Shown here piece by piece: positions 14,448 through 21,376 of a DNA stretch of 26,706 nt (positions are counted from its first letter, which is position 1; every line of letters starts with the position of its first letter). The position numbers and the translations under genes were made by a program. Under the pieces are notes generated by a model. That model saw only the letters and a list, made by a program, of their open reading frames with translations. It was not told the origin of the DNA and did not search any database. The stretch is from an uncultured Eubacteriales bacterium (GTDB taxonomy: Bacteria; Bacillota; Clostridia; Oscillospirales; CAG-272). Location of the stretch: positions 1-26,706 of the forward strand of contig CAKSLQ010000017.1 of assembly GCA_934467415.1 (NCBI GenBank), in the 5' to 3' direction.

Positions 14448-15195
14448 GACCTTCAATCCGGGCACACCGGATGCGGTCACGCTGTTTGACGACTTCAATC
14501 TGACCGTGGACGACGGCGAATTTGTCTCAATTATCGGCTCCAACGGCAGCGGCAAGACCACTATGCTGAACCTGCTCTGCGGTTCGCTCCCCGTCGATTC
14601 CGGCCGGATCATCGTGGACGGAAACGACATCACCAATCTTGCGGAATACCGCCGTGCCGCGCACATCGGCCGTGTCTTTCAGGATCCCAAGGCGGGGACG
14701 TGCAGCGACCTCACCATCCTTGAAAATATGGCGCTGGCCGACAACAAAAAGCGGCGCTACGGGCTGACGCCCGCCGTCAGCCGCGCCCGGATCGAGACCT
14801 ATCGCGGGATGCTTGCACAGTGCGGCATGGGGCTGGAGGACCGCCTCGACACCAAGGTCGGCACGCTCAGCGGCGGCCAGCGGCAGGCGCTTGCGCTGGT
14901 CATCGCCAACATGACCGACATTGATCTGCTCATCCTCGACGAGCATACCGCCGCGCTCGACCCGAAGTCGGCGGACACGGTCATGCAGCTCACCGACAAG
15001 TTTGTCAAGGCCAGCAGGATCACCACGATGATGGTCACGCACAACCTCCGCTTCGCGGTCGAATACGGCACGCGCCTTGTCATGATGCATGAGGGCAAAT
15101 GCATCGTGGACATCCGCGGGGAAGAGAAGAAGAACGCAAACGTGGACGACCTTCTCAATATCTTCTACGAGATCAGCATCGAGGTCGGCAATTGA
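14422..15195 (+). CDS. trpZ: tryptophan ABC transporter ATPase (TrpZ type)
   Basis: The 257-residue ATPase has Walker A GSNGSGKT (39-46), a Q-loop at VFQDP (85-89), signature LSGGQ (149-153), Walker B LLILDE (169-174) and an H-loop at MVTHN. Its sequence is of the subgroup that pairs with LivH/RbsC-like permeases and PF04392 binding proteins. The ATG has a GGAGG site within the end of trpY; the first 26 bases overlap that gene. It is the last gene of the operon, followed by palindromic repeats and a terminator. All catalytic residues are present. Confidence 0.92.
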   Translation: MLSYEHICKTFNPGTPDAVTLFDDFNLTVDDGEFVSIIGSNGSGKTTMLNLLCGSLPVDSGRIIVDGNDITNLAEYRRAAHIGRVFQDPKAGTCSDLTILENMALADNKKRRYGLTPAVSRARIETYRGMLAQCGMGLEDRLDTKVGTLSGGQRQALALVIANMTDIDLLILDEHTAALDPKSADTVMQLTDKFVKASRITTMMVTHNLRFAVEYGTRLVMMHEGKCIVDIRGEEKKNANVDDLLNIFYEISIEVGN

Positions 15196-15428
15196 AAAGG
15201 CATACGGGGCGTCCGTAGGGCGGGGCTCGCTCCCGCTGCGTCTTAGCCTTTTCTGCATAGAGAGCCGAAATTACGCACAAACCCGGTAGGGGTCGGCGCC
15301 TCGACGACCCGCCCCCACAAAGCAAAACGGGCGACCGATGGTCGCCCCTACGGAATAGCGGGAACCGTGTACGCCTTGCCCCGCCGCGTCTTAGCCTTCC
15401 CTCTTGCACAGGGGAGCCTGTTGTACCC
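15196..15428. repeat. cluster of palindromic (REP/MITE-like) repeats
   Basis: This gap holds no convincing gene. It contains GC palindromes carrying GTAGGG ends. One candidate unit is 15283-15353, with termini CCGGTAGGGG and CCCCTACGG in inverted orientation and an inner hairpin GGGCGACC/GGTCGCCC (15329-15347). A further CCGTAGGGCGGG lies at 15212-15223. The phrase GCGTCTTAGCCTT occurs twice (about 15238 and 15387). The form suggests non-coding dispersed repeats inserted behind the trpXYZ operon; copy number elsewhere in the genome cannot be seen. Confidence 0.6.
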
Positions 15429-15464
15429 AAAGAGCCTTTCCGCGTCTCGCGGAAAGGCTCTTTT
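15429..15464 (+). terminator. intrinsic terminator after the trpXYZ operon
   Basis: Sixteen-base perfect arms (15429-15444 and 15448-15463) with a TCT loop, core GAGCCTTTCCGCG/CGCGGAAAGGCTC, flanked by AAA and TTTT. It separates the two ABC operons; read-through into the next promoter region is thus limited. Confidence 0.85.
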
Positions 15465-15505
15465 CATGCCCGCTCAAAAAAATCCGAAAAATTTTCAAAA
15501 ACCTC

Positions 15506-15534
15506 TTGACAGACGCCTATACATGTGCTATTAT
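15506..15534 (+). promoter_or_regulatory. promoter of the polar amino acid ABC operon
   Basis: Perfect TTGACA (15506-15511) and TATTAT (15529-15534) with a 17-base spacer, preceded by CCGAAAAATTTTC like the T-box promoter. Confidence 0.85.
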
Positions 15535-15542
15535 GATACCAG

Positions 15543-15567
15543 TTTAGCAGACTAAAGCGCTAAAGCG
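15543..15567 (+). promoter_or_regulatory. possible operator in the 5' leader of the amino acid ABC operon
   Basis: Just after the -10 lie TTTAG-CAGA-CTAAA (an inverted repeat) and a direct repeat CTAAAGCG CTAAAGCG. Their position around the transcription start suits a repressor. No regulator is encoded nearby, so this is tentative. Confidence 0.4.
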
Positions 15568-15596
15568 AATAAAACCATTCATCTCAGGAGGAAAAA

Positions 15597-16385
15597 ATGA
15601 TGAAAACCAAAAAGATTCTGGCGGCTGTACTTGCCGCCGCAATGCTGCTGCTCAGCTTCGCCGGCTGCGGCAAGAAGGACGCGACCGACCTCGACTATGT
15701 GAAGGAAAAGGGAACGCTGCTCGTCGGCATCACCGAGTTTGAGCCGATGGACTACAAGGCGGCGGACGGCAGCTGGATCGGCTTCGACGCCGACATGGCA
15801 AAGGCGTTTGCCGAGAGCCTCGGCGTTAAGGCTGAGTTCGTGATTATCGACTGGGACAACAAGATCATGGAGCTGAACAACAAGAGCATCGACTGCGTAT
15901 GGAACGGCATGACGCTGACCGACGAAGTCAAGAGCGCGATGGAATGCTCCACGCCCTACTGCAATAACGCACAGGTCGTGATCGTCCCCGCAGACAAGGC
16001 GGCCGACTACACCACGGTTGAGGCCTGCAAGTCGCTGAAGTTTGCCGTTGAGGTCGGTTCGGCAGGCAAGGACATGGCCGAGGCAAACGGCTTTGCGTTC
16101 ACCGAGGTCGCCGATCAGGCAACCGCGCTGCTTGAAGTGGCAAGCGGCACGTCGGATGCGGCCATCATCGACTCGCTGATGGCGGCAGCCATGGTCGGCG
16201 AGGGCACGAGCTACGAGGGACTGACCTACACGGTCGGCCTCAACTCCGAGGAATACGGCGTCGGCTTCCGCAAGGGTTCGGAGCTGGCAGCCAAGTTTAA
16301 CGAATTCTTCGCAGGCGCTGTGAAGGACGGCACGGCAGAGAAGCTCGCTGAGACCTATAAGGTGCAGGCAGCGCTGATCAAGTAA
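15597..16385 (+). CDS. amino acid ABC transporter substrate-binding lipoprotein (family 3)
   Basis: The 262-residue protein has a lipoprotein signal ending LSFAGC, followed by a short linker and a family 3 (SBP_bac_3) fold. The start motif KGTLLVGITEFEPMDYKAADGSWIGFDADMAKA is the classic opening, and NKSIDCVWNGMTLT and KFAVEVGSAGKD are the other family blocks. This family binds polar or charged amino acids such as Gln, Glu, Arg, His or cystine; the ligand is not decidable here. AGGAGG sits five bases before the first of two adjacent ATG codons. It is the first gene of a three-gene importer operon and would be anchored outside the membrane. Confidence 0.92.
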   Translation: MMKTKKILAAVLAAAMLLLSFAGCGKKDATDLDYVKEKGTLLVGITEFEPMDYKAADGSWIGFDADMAKAFAESLGVKAEFVIIDWDNKIMELNNKSIDCVWNGMTLTDEVKSAMECSTPYCNNAQVVIVPADKAADYTTVEACKSLKFAVEVGSAGKDMAEANGFAFTEVADQATALLEVASGTSDAAIIDSLMAAAMVGEGTSYEGLTYTVGLNSEEYGVGFRKGSELAAKFNEFFAGAVKDGTAEKLAETYKVQAALIK

Positions 16386-16405
16386 TCAAAGTTACAGCTT
16401 GCAGA

Positions 16406-16432
16406 CAGAGAGTGCGATACACGCACTCTCTG
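16406..16432 (+). other. intercistronic hairpin between binding protein and permease genes
   Basis: CAGAGAGTGCG (16406-16416) and CGCACTCTCTG (16422-16432) form an 11-base-pair stem with a five-base loop and no T-run. It sits in the same position as the hairpin between trpX and trpY. Confidence 0.75.
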
Positions 16433-16470
16433 CTTGCGCGTCCAAAAGACTTTTTGTAAAGGAATCCGCT

Positions 16471-17157
16471 ATGAGTTTTTCCGAACAGTTTCCCATCGTA
16501 TTTGCCGCGCTGAATACCGGCTTTTTGCAGACGCTGAAGCTCTTTGTCGTCACGCTGCTCGGCGCGATCCCGCTCGGGCTGATTATTTCGTTCGGCTCGA
16601 TGGCGCGCTTCAAGCCGCTTGCCTATCTGACCCGCACGGTCGTCTGGGTCTTCCGCGGCTCGCCGCTGATGCTGCAGCTGCTCATCATCTATTTCGGGCC
16701 TGGGCTGCTGTTCGGCACGCCGATCTGGGGCGGCGGCGAGGAGGGGCGTTTTCTCGCGTCTGCGGTGGCGTTCATCCTCAATTACGCCTGCTATTTCTCC
16801 GAGATCTATCGCGGCGGCATCCAGGGCGTGCCGCACGGGCAGGAGGAGGCCGGGCAGGTGCTGGGACTGTCGCGGAGGCAGATCTTCTTCAAGGTCACGC
16901 TGCTGCAAATGATCAAGCGCATCGTGCCGCCGATGTCCAACGAGATTATCACGCTGGTCAAGGACACCTCGCTTGCGCGCATCATTTCGCTGCAGGAGAT
17001 CATCTGGGCGGGCTATGCCTTTGTCAAGAGCTCGCACGGTATTTCCGGGCAGATCTGGCCGCTGTTCTTCACGGGCATCTATTATCTGATCTTCAGCGGT
17101 GTGCTGACGCTGCTGTTCGGCTACATCGAGAAGAAGCTCGATTACTTCAAGGTTTAA
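16471..17157 (+). CDS. amino acid ABC transporter permease (His/Glu/Gln/Arg/opine family)
   Basis: The 228-residue protein shows the HisMQ/GlnP pattern of about five membrane segments. VFRGSPLMLQLLIIYFGPG is the typical early signature, and EEAGQVLGLSRRQIFFKVTLLQMIKRIVPP contains the EAA loop that contacts the ATPase. A single permease gene implies a homodimeric channel. The ATG at 16471 has AAAGGA eight bases upstream; a longer frame would run across the intercistronic hairpin. It lies 85 bases after the binding-protein gene and 12 before the ATPase gene. Confidence 0.93.
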   Translation: MSFSEQFPIVFAALNTGFLQTLKLFVVTLLGAIPLGLIISFGSMARFKPLAYLTRTVVWVFRGSPLMLQLLIIYFGPGLLFGTPIWGGGEEGRFLASAVAFILNYACYFSEIYRGGIQGVPHGQEEAGQVLGLSRRQIFFKVTLLQMIKRIVPPMSNEIITLVKDTSLARIISLQEIIWAGYAFVKSSHGISGQIWPLFFTGIYYLIFSGVLTLLFGYIEKKLDYFKV

Positions 17158-17169
17158 GGAGGGGACGAC

Positions 17170-17928
17170 ATGGCACTGTTGGAAGTCCGCGGACTCAAAA
17201 AGAGCTTCGGCAAGACCGAGGTGTTGAAAAATATCGACCTCTCGCTGGAGCGCGGGCAGGTGCTTGCCGTGATTGGTTCGTCCGGCGGCGGCAAAACCAC
17301 GCTCCTGCGCTGCCTCAACTTCCTGGAATTTGCCGACGAGGGGACAATCTCGGTCGGCGGGAAAGTGATCTACGACGGTAAGGCGGCAAATAAAATGACC
17401 GACGCGCAGATGCGCGCCTGCCGCCTGCATTTCGGGCTGGTGTTCCAGTCCTTCAACCTCTTCCCGCAGTACAGCGTCCTCAGCAACGTGACGCTTGCGC
17501 CCACGCTGCTCAAGCTGGATACGCCGCAGCACATTGAGGCGCGCGCCCGCGCGCTGATCGAGCGCGTCGGCCTCACCGAGCGCATGGACGCCTATCCCTG
17601 CCAGCTTTCGGGCGGGCAGCAGCAGCGTGTGGCGATCGCCCGCGCGCTCGCGCTCGACCCGGAGATCCTCTGCTTCGACGAGCCGACCAGCGCCCTCGAT
17701 CCCGAGCTGACCGGCGAGGTGCTGCGCGTCATCAAGGGGCTGAAGGGCGAGGATCGCACGATGATCGTCGTTACGCATGAGATGGATTTTGCGCGCAGTG
17801 TCGCCGATGTCGTGATCTTCATGGCCGACGGCCGCATCGCCGAGATCGGCACACCCGAGCAGGTTTTCGACCACCCGCAGAATGAAAAGACCCGCGCATT
17901 CCTCCGTTCCTCCTTTGAGAAAATTTAA
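17170..17928 (+). CDS. amino acid ABC transporter ATPase (GlnQ/HisP type)
   Basis: The 252-residue ATPase has Walker A GSSGGGKT (36-43), VFQSFNLFPQYSVLSNV (typical Q-loop region of polar amino acid importers), signature LSGGQQQRVAIARAL (146-160), Walker B ILCFDEPTSALDPEL and VVTHEMDFARSVAD with the H-loop His. GGAGG precedes the ATG by suitable spacing. All motifs are intact. It completes the three-gene importer and is followed ten bases later by a strong terminator. Confidence 0.95.
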   Translation: MALLEVRGLKKSFGKTEVLKNIDLSLERGQVLAVIGSSGGGKTTLLRCLNFLEFADEGTISVGGKVIYDGKAANKMTDAQMRACRLHFGLVFQSFNLFPQYSVLSNVTLAPTLLKLDTPQHIEARARALIERVGLTERMDAYPCQLSGGQQQRVAIARALALDPEILCFDEPTSALDPELTGEVLRVIKGLKGEDRTMIVVTHEMDFARSVADVVIFMADGRIAEIGTPEQVFDHPQNEKTRAFLRSSFEKI

Positions 17929-17937
17929 GCCGATGCA

Positions 17938-17975
17938 AAAGAGGCATTGAAAACGATCGTTTTCAATGCCTCTTT
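17938..17975. terminator. bidirectional terminator between convergent operons
   Basis: A perfect 38-base palindrome, arms running AAAGAGGCATTGAAAACGA outward from the centre at 17956/17957. A- and T-runs at both ends let it serve the ABC operon on the plus strand and the SDR gene ending at 17985 on the minus strand. Confidence 0.88.
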
Positions 17976-17984
17976 CTGTTTTAA

Positions 17985-18683
17985 TTATCGCAGATACCCG
18001 CCGCCGATGTGAAGCACTTCGCCGGTGATGAATGTGTCCTCGGCGAGGAACAGCGCGAGCTTTGCCACGTCCTCGGGCGTCCCCAGTCTGCCGAGCGGGG
18101 TCTCGTCCCGGAGCGCCGCGAGATCTTCTGCGGACAGCCGCGCGTTCATCGCGGTGTCGATCACGCCGGGGGCAATGCAGTTGACCTGAATGCCGGATGG
18201 GCCGACCTCCTTGGCCAGCGCCTTGGTAAAGCCGATTACGCCTGCCTTGGCAGCCGAATAGGCCACCTCGCAGGAACCGCCGACCGCGCCGAAGATGGAG
18301 GAAACGTTGATGATTTTCCCGCTCCGGCGGCGGATCATGTCGGGGAGAAATGCCTTTGTGAGCAGAAAAACCGATTTGAGGTTGACCGCCATCATTTCGT
18401 CCCAGTCCGCCTCGGAAAGGTCGGTGATGAGCCCGAAACGGGAGATGGCGGCATTGTTGATGAGAATATCGACCGCGCCGACCGCTTCACGGACGGCGGC
18501 GACCGAGGCGGCATCCGCCACATCGCCGTGCACCGGCGTGATATCCGGCGCGCCGAGCCCGTCAAGCTGCTCCCTTGCGTTGTGCCACAGTGCGTACACG
18601 GCGTATCCCGCCCCGGCAAACCGCTTTGCCATGGCAAAGCCGATGCCGCGCGCCGCGCCGGTGATCAGAACCTTCTGTTTCAT
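17985..18683 (-). CDS. short-chain dehydrogenase/reductase (FabG-like)
   Basis: The 232-residue protein is a classical SDR. It has cofactor motif TGAARGIG (8-15), DILINNAA (72-79), catalytic Ser129 in NVSS, and Tyr142/Lys146 in YSAAK, then PGVID and the C-terminal ITGEVLHIGGGYLR typical of the FabG-like subgroup. It is an NAD(P)H-dependent oxidoreductase; the substrate is not predictable. The ATG at 18683 follows GGAG; a GTG four codons earlier is an alternative start. It lies 15 bases after the Na/Pi transporter stop and may be read from the same transcript. Lys-Arg residues after the glycine motif would favour NADPH, a weak inference. Confidence 0.92.
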   Translation of the reverse strand: MKQKVLITGAARGIGFAMAKRFAGAGYAVYALWHNAREQLDGLGAPDITPVHGDVADAASVAAVREAVGAVDILINNAAISRFGLITDLSEADWDEMMAVNLKSVFLLTKAFLPDMIRRRSGKIINVSSIFGAVGGSCEVAYSAAKAGVIGFTKALAKEVGPSGIQVNCIAPGVIDTAMNARLSAEDLAALRDETPLGRLGTPEDVAKLALFLAEDTFITGEVLHIGGGYLR

Positions 18684-18698
18684 GCCGCGCTCCACAGC

Positions 18699-20486
18699 TC
18701 AGCCCTGCGCGGGCTGCGCCTGCGCCTGCGTCGGCTGCGGCTTCGGCGGGAGCGCATACTTTTCCTTGTATGCCTCGTAGCAGGCCGTATAGCGCGGGTT
18801 GCCCTCGGTCTTGAGCTTCTCCATGTATTCGTGCACGTCCAGCGCGTCATGCTTGATCTCGATCATGCAGCCCGCAATATTGGAGCAGTGGTCGGACACG
18901 CGCTCAAGGTTCGTCAGCAGGTCGGCAAGGACGAAGCCGAGCTCGATCGTACATTCGCCGCGCTGCAAACGCGCCACATGGCGCTTCTTCAGACGCGCGT
19001 TGATGAGGTCGATGACCTCCTCCAGCGGCTCGACGTTGAACGCCGCATTCATATCCACGTCGCAGAAGGCGCGCAGAGCGGAGGCCATGATTTCATCCAC
19101 CGCCCGGATCATGACGGCCAGCTCTTTGGTCGCCTGCTCGGAGAAGGACAGCTTTTTGTCGCTCATTTCCTGCGCCGATTCGGCAATGTTGACCGCATGG
19201 TCGGAAATGCGCTCGAAGTCGCCGATGATGTGAAGCAGCTCCGCCGCCTCGTGGCCGTCCGCCTCGCTCAGCTCGCAGGAGCTGATCTTGACGAGGTAAG
19301 TGCCGAGCATGTCCTCGTATTTATCCACGCGATCTTCGCCCGCATAAATGGCTTCCAGCGCTTTTTCGTTAAAGCTGCCGATCAACTGCATCGACTGGCG
19401 CAGCGTCTCCACCGAGAGCTTGGCCATATCGTGCGCAACGATGCGCGCGCGCTCGATTGCAACGGCGGGCGTCGCCAGCAGACGGTCATCCAGCAGCTCC
19501 TGCTCGCGGTCGTTCTTACCGTCCGGCACGGTGAGTGCCGCCAGCTTCTCCAGCAGACGGGAGGCCGGCATCAGGATGCAGAGTGCGATGATTTTGAATC
19601 CGGTGTGGATGATGGCGATGGTCAGCGGATTGACGGTTTCTTCAACCGGAAATTTGAAGATCGAATTTGCCAGATAGAACAGCGGCAGAATGATAATTGC
19701 CGCTAAAACATTGAAATACAGATGAACGAAGGAAACGCGGCGTGCGTTCTTGCCCGCACCGATTGAGGAGAGCATGGCGCTGAAGCATGTGCCGATATTC
19801 TGCCCGACGATGATCGGGATTGCAACGCTGTACGTAACCGCGCCGGTAAGCGAAAATGCCTGCAAAATACCGACAGACGCCGAGGACGACTGAATAATTG
19901 CCGTGAAGATCATGCCGACCAGAACACCGATAATCGGGTTGGCAAACTTGATAAGAATGCTCTGGAACGTCGGGCTGTCTTTCAAGGGGGCAACTGCGCT
20001 GGACATGATGTTCATGCCGATCATCAGCACGCCGAAACCGACAAAAATCAGGCCGATGTCTTTCTTCCGCTTATTCTTTTGGAACATATAGAGGAGAATA
20101 CCGAGAAAAGCGAATATCGGCGCAAAGGACTCCGGCTTGAGCAGTTGCAGAATGCCTTCGCCCTCAATACCGGAGGTAGCGAGCAGCCATGCTGTTACCG
20201 AAGTGCCGAGGTTGGCGCCCATGATGACGCCGGTTGCCTGATGCAGGGTCATCAGGCCCGAGTTGACAAAGCCGACGACCATGACTGCCGTTGCACAGGA
20301 AGATTGAATCAGCAGCGTTACGCCGAGGCCAAGCAAAAAGCCTTTGAATGTGCTGGAAGTCAGCTTTTCCAGAATCGTCTTCAATTGGTTGCCGGCACAT
20401 TTTTCGAGGCCGTCGCCCATGACGTGCATCCCGAACAGGAACATGGAAATGCCGCCGAGCAGCGACAGGTAATTCGCAATATCCAT
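18699..20486 (-). CDS. Na/Pi cotransporter family protein with C-terminal PhoU domain
   Basis: The 595-residue protein has two Na_Pi_cotrans repeats, each with the QSS motif (LIQSSCATAVMV at 60-71; IIQSSSASVG at 198-207) and the following MGANLGTS/VGQNIGT. A PhoU-like helical region (about 350-570) has MAKLSVETLRQS and SDHAVNIAES/SDHCSNIAG repeats. The tail is Pro/Gln/Ala-rich (PPKPQPTQAQAQPAQ). Family members take up phosphate with sodium, or act as low-affinity transporters regulated by PhoU. AAGGAG sits five bases before the ATG at 20486; the longer frame runs through the promoter. No Pho box is recognisable. Confidence 0.92.
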   Translation of the reverse strand: MDIANYLSLLGGISMFLFGMHVMGDGLEKCAGNQLKTILEKLTSSTFKGFLLGLGVTLLIQSSCATAVMVVGFVNSGLMTLHQATGVIMGANLGTSVTAWLLATSGIEGEGILQLLKPESFAPIFAFLGILLYMFQKNKRKKDIGLIFVGFGVLMIGMNIMSSAVAPLKDSPTFQSILIKFANPIIGVLVGMIFTAIIQSSSASVGILQAFSLTGAVTYSVAIPIIVGQNIGTCFSAMLSSIGAGKNARRVSFVHLYFNVLAAIIILPLFYLANSIFKFPVEETVNPLTIAIIHTGFKIIALCILMPASRLLEKLAALTVPDGKNDREQELLDDRLLATPAVAIERARIVAHDMAKLSVETLRQSMQLIGSFNEKALEAIYAGEDRVDKYEDMLGTYLVKISSCELSEADGHEAAELLHIIGDFERISDHAVNIAESAQEMSDKKLSFSEQATKELAVMIRAVDEIMASALRAFCDVDMNAAFNVEPLEEVIDLINARLKKRHVARLQRGECTIELGFVLADLLTNLERVSDHCSNIAGCMIEIKHDALDVHEYMEKLKTEGNPRYTACYEAYKEKYALPPKPQPTQAQAQPAQG

Positions 20487-20558
20487 AGCGTCTCCTTTTT
20501 CAATGTTAAGGTACGATTGCGCAAAACTGCGGAAAACAACCATTTCCCGCCAAGATAC

Positions 20559-20587
20559 ATCATAGCATATTTTTGTGCCGGGGGCAA
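20559..20587 (-). promoter_or_regulatory. candidate promoter of the Na/Pi transporter gene
   Basis: On the minus strand TTGCCC (20582-20587), 17-base spacer, TATGAT (20559-20564) with an extended TG motif. About 70 bases of untranslated leader precede the ATG. The rest of the gap 20487-20702 shows no gene. Confidence 0.65.
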
Positions 20588-20702
20588 CTGTAAAAAACAT
20601 ACGAAATTGCGGTAAAGTTTTTGTTCCATCTATCTGTATTTCACCACATCCGGCTAAAGTCAAGATAAAAAACGGATAAGAAAAGCATTATATTTGTGTT
20701 TT

Positions 20703-21362
20703 CTACATCACGGTCTGCCCGTTGATGACCAGGCCGAAGCCGAGCCCGAGCGTGCGCGCGGCGTTTTTGCACATGGACATGCGAACATGAAAAATCTCGA
20801 AAAAGTCCATCATGCTGCCGCAACTTGTGTCGATGTCGAGCCGCAGCGTCAGCGTTTTCGCCGCCGCGTCCAGCTCCAGCGCGGTGTCGTTGACCGAGAA
20901 GTTGACGCGGTCGTGAATGTCGAAGGTTGACGGCTCGGGGTTGCGTACACGGGAGCGGCGCACGTCGCTCTTGTCCGCGAGAATCAGCGCGGCGGCGATC
21001 GGATTGATCGGCACGCCCGTGCCCTCGTCGTGGTTGCCGATGGCCGAGACCACGGCGGCAATGTCCCGCGCGTCCATCCCCATCTTGTCAAGGATGCGGA
21101 AGGCCATGATTGCGCCGCTCTGCGAGTGATCCACGCGGTTGACGAGGTTGCCGATATCGTGCAGATACCCCGCCGCGCGGGCAAGCTCCGCGGTGTGCGC
21201 GTCGTAGCCGAGCTTTGTCAGCAGGTCGCCCGCCGTCTTCGCCACATGCGTCACATGGGCAAAGCTGTGCTCGGTGTAGCCGAGCGCGCCGAGCGCGCGA
21301 TCCGCCTCTTCGATGTAGGTATTGACGGCAGCATTCTGCCGGAGCTGATCGTAGGTAACCAT
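20703..21362 (-). CDS. HD-domain metal-dependent phosphohydrolase
   Basis: The 219-residue protein has the HD pattern SFAHV (His36), GYLHDIGN (His68-Asp69) and IGNHDEGTG, followed by ALILADKSDVRRSRVR. The final third is a separate beta-rich stretch with LDIDTS and FFEIF. The family hydrolyses phosphate esters such as nucleotides; the substrate is unknown. The ATG at 21362 has GGACGGA upstream. A GTG at 21380 overlapping the topB stop as GTGA is an alternative that would couple the two genes. It belongs to the topB transcript. Confidence 0.87.
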   Translation of the reverse strand: MVTYDQLRQNAAVNTYIEEADRALGALGYTEHSFAHVTHVAKTAGDLLTKLGYDAHTAELARAAGYLHDIGNLVNRVDHSQSGAIMAFRILDKMGMDARDIAAVVSAIGNHDEGTGVPINPIAAALILADKSDVRRSRVRNPEPSTFDIHDRVNFSVNDTALELDAAAKTLTLRLDIDTSCGSMMDFFEIFHVRMSMCKNAARTLGLGFGLVINGQTVM

Positions 21363-21376
21363 TTTGCTTTCCGTCC

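Noticed and set aside
12273..14666. Open frame of 797 codons on the minus strand
   Set aside because: It covers trpX and trpY, which have clear family motifs and ribosome sites on the plus strand; composition is typical of an antisense shadow.
15486..15503. CodY-like box (AATTTTC-AAAA) upstream of the 15506 promoter
   Set aside because: At least three mismatches to the consensus and no other support; A/T-rich upstream promoter DNA explains it.
20640..20702. Terminator after the HD gene that follows topB
   Set aside because: A T-run is present on the minus strand, but no stable stem precedes it.
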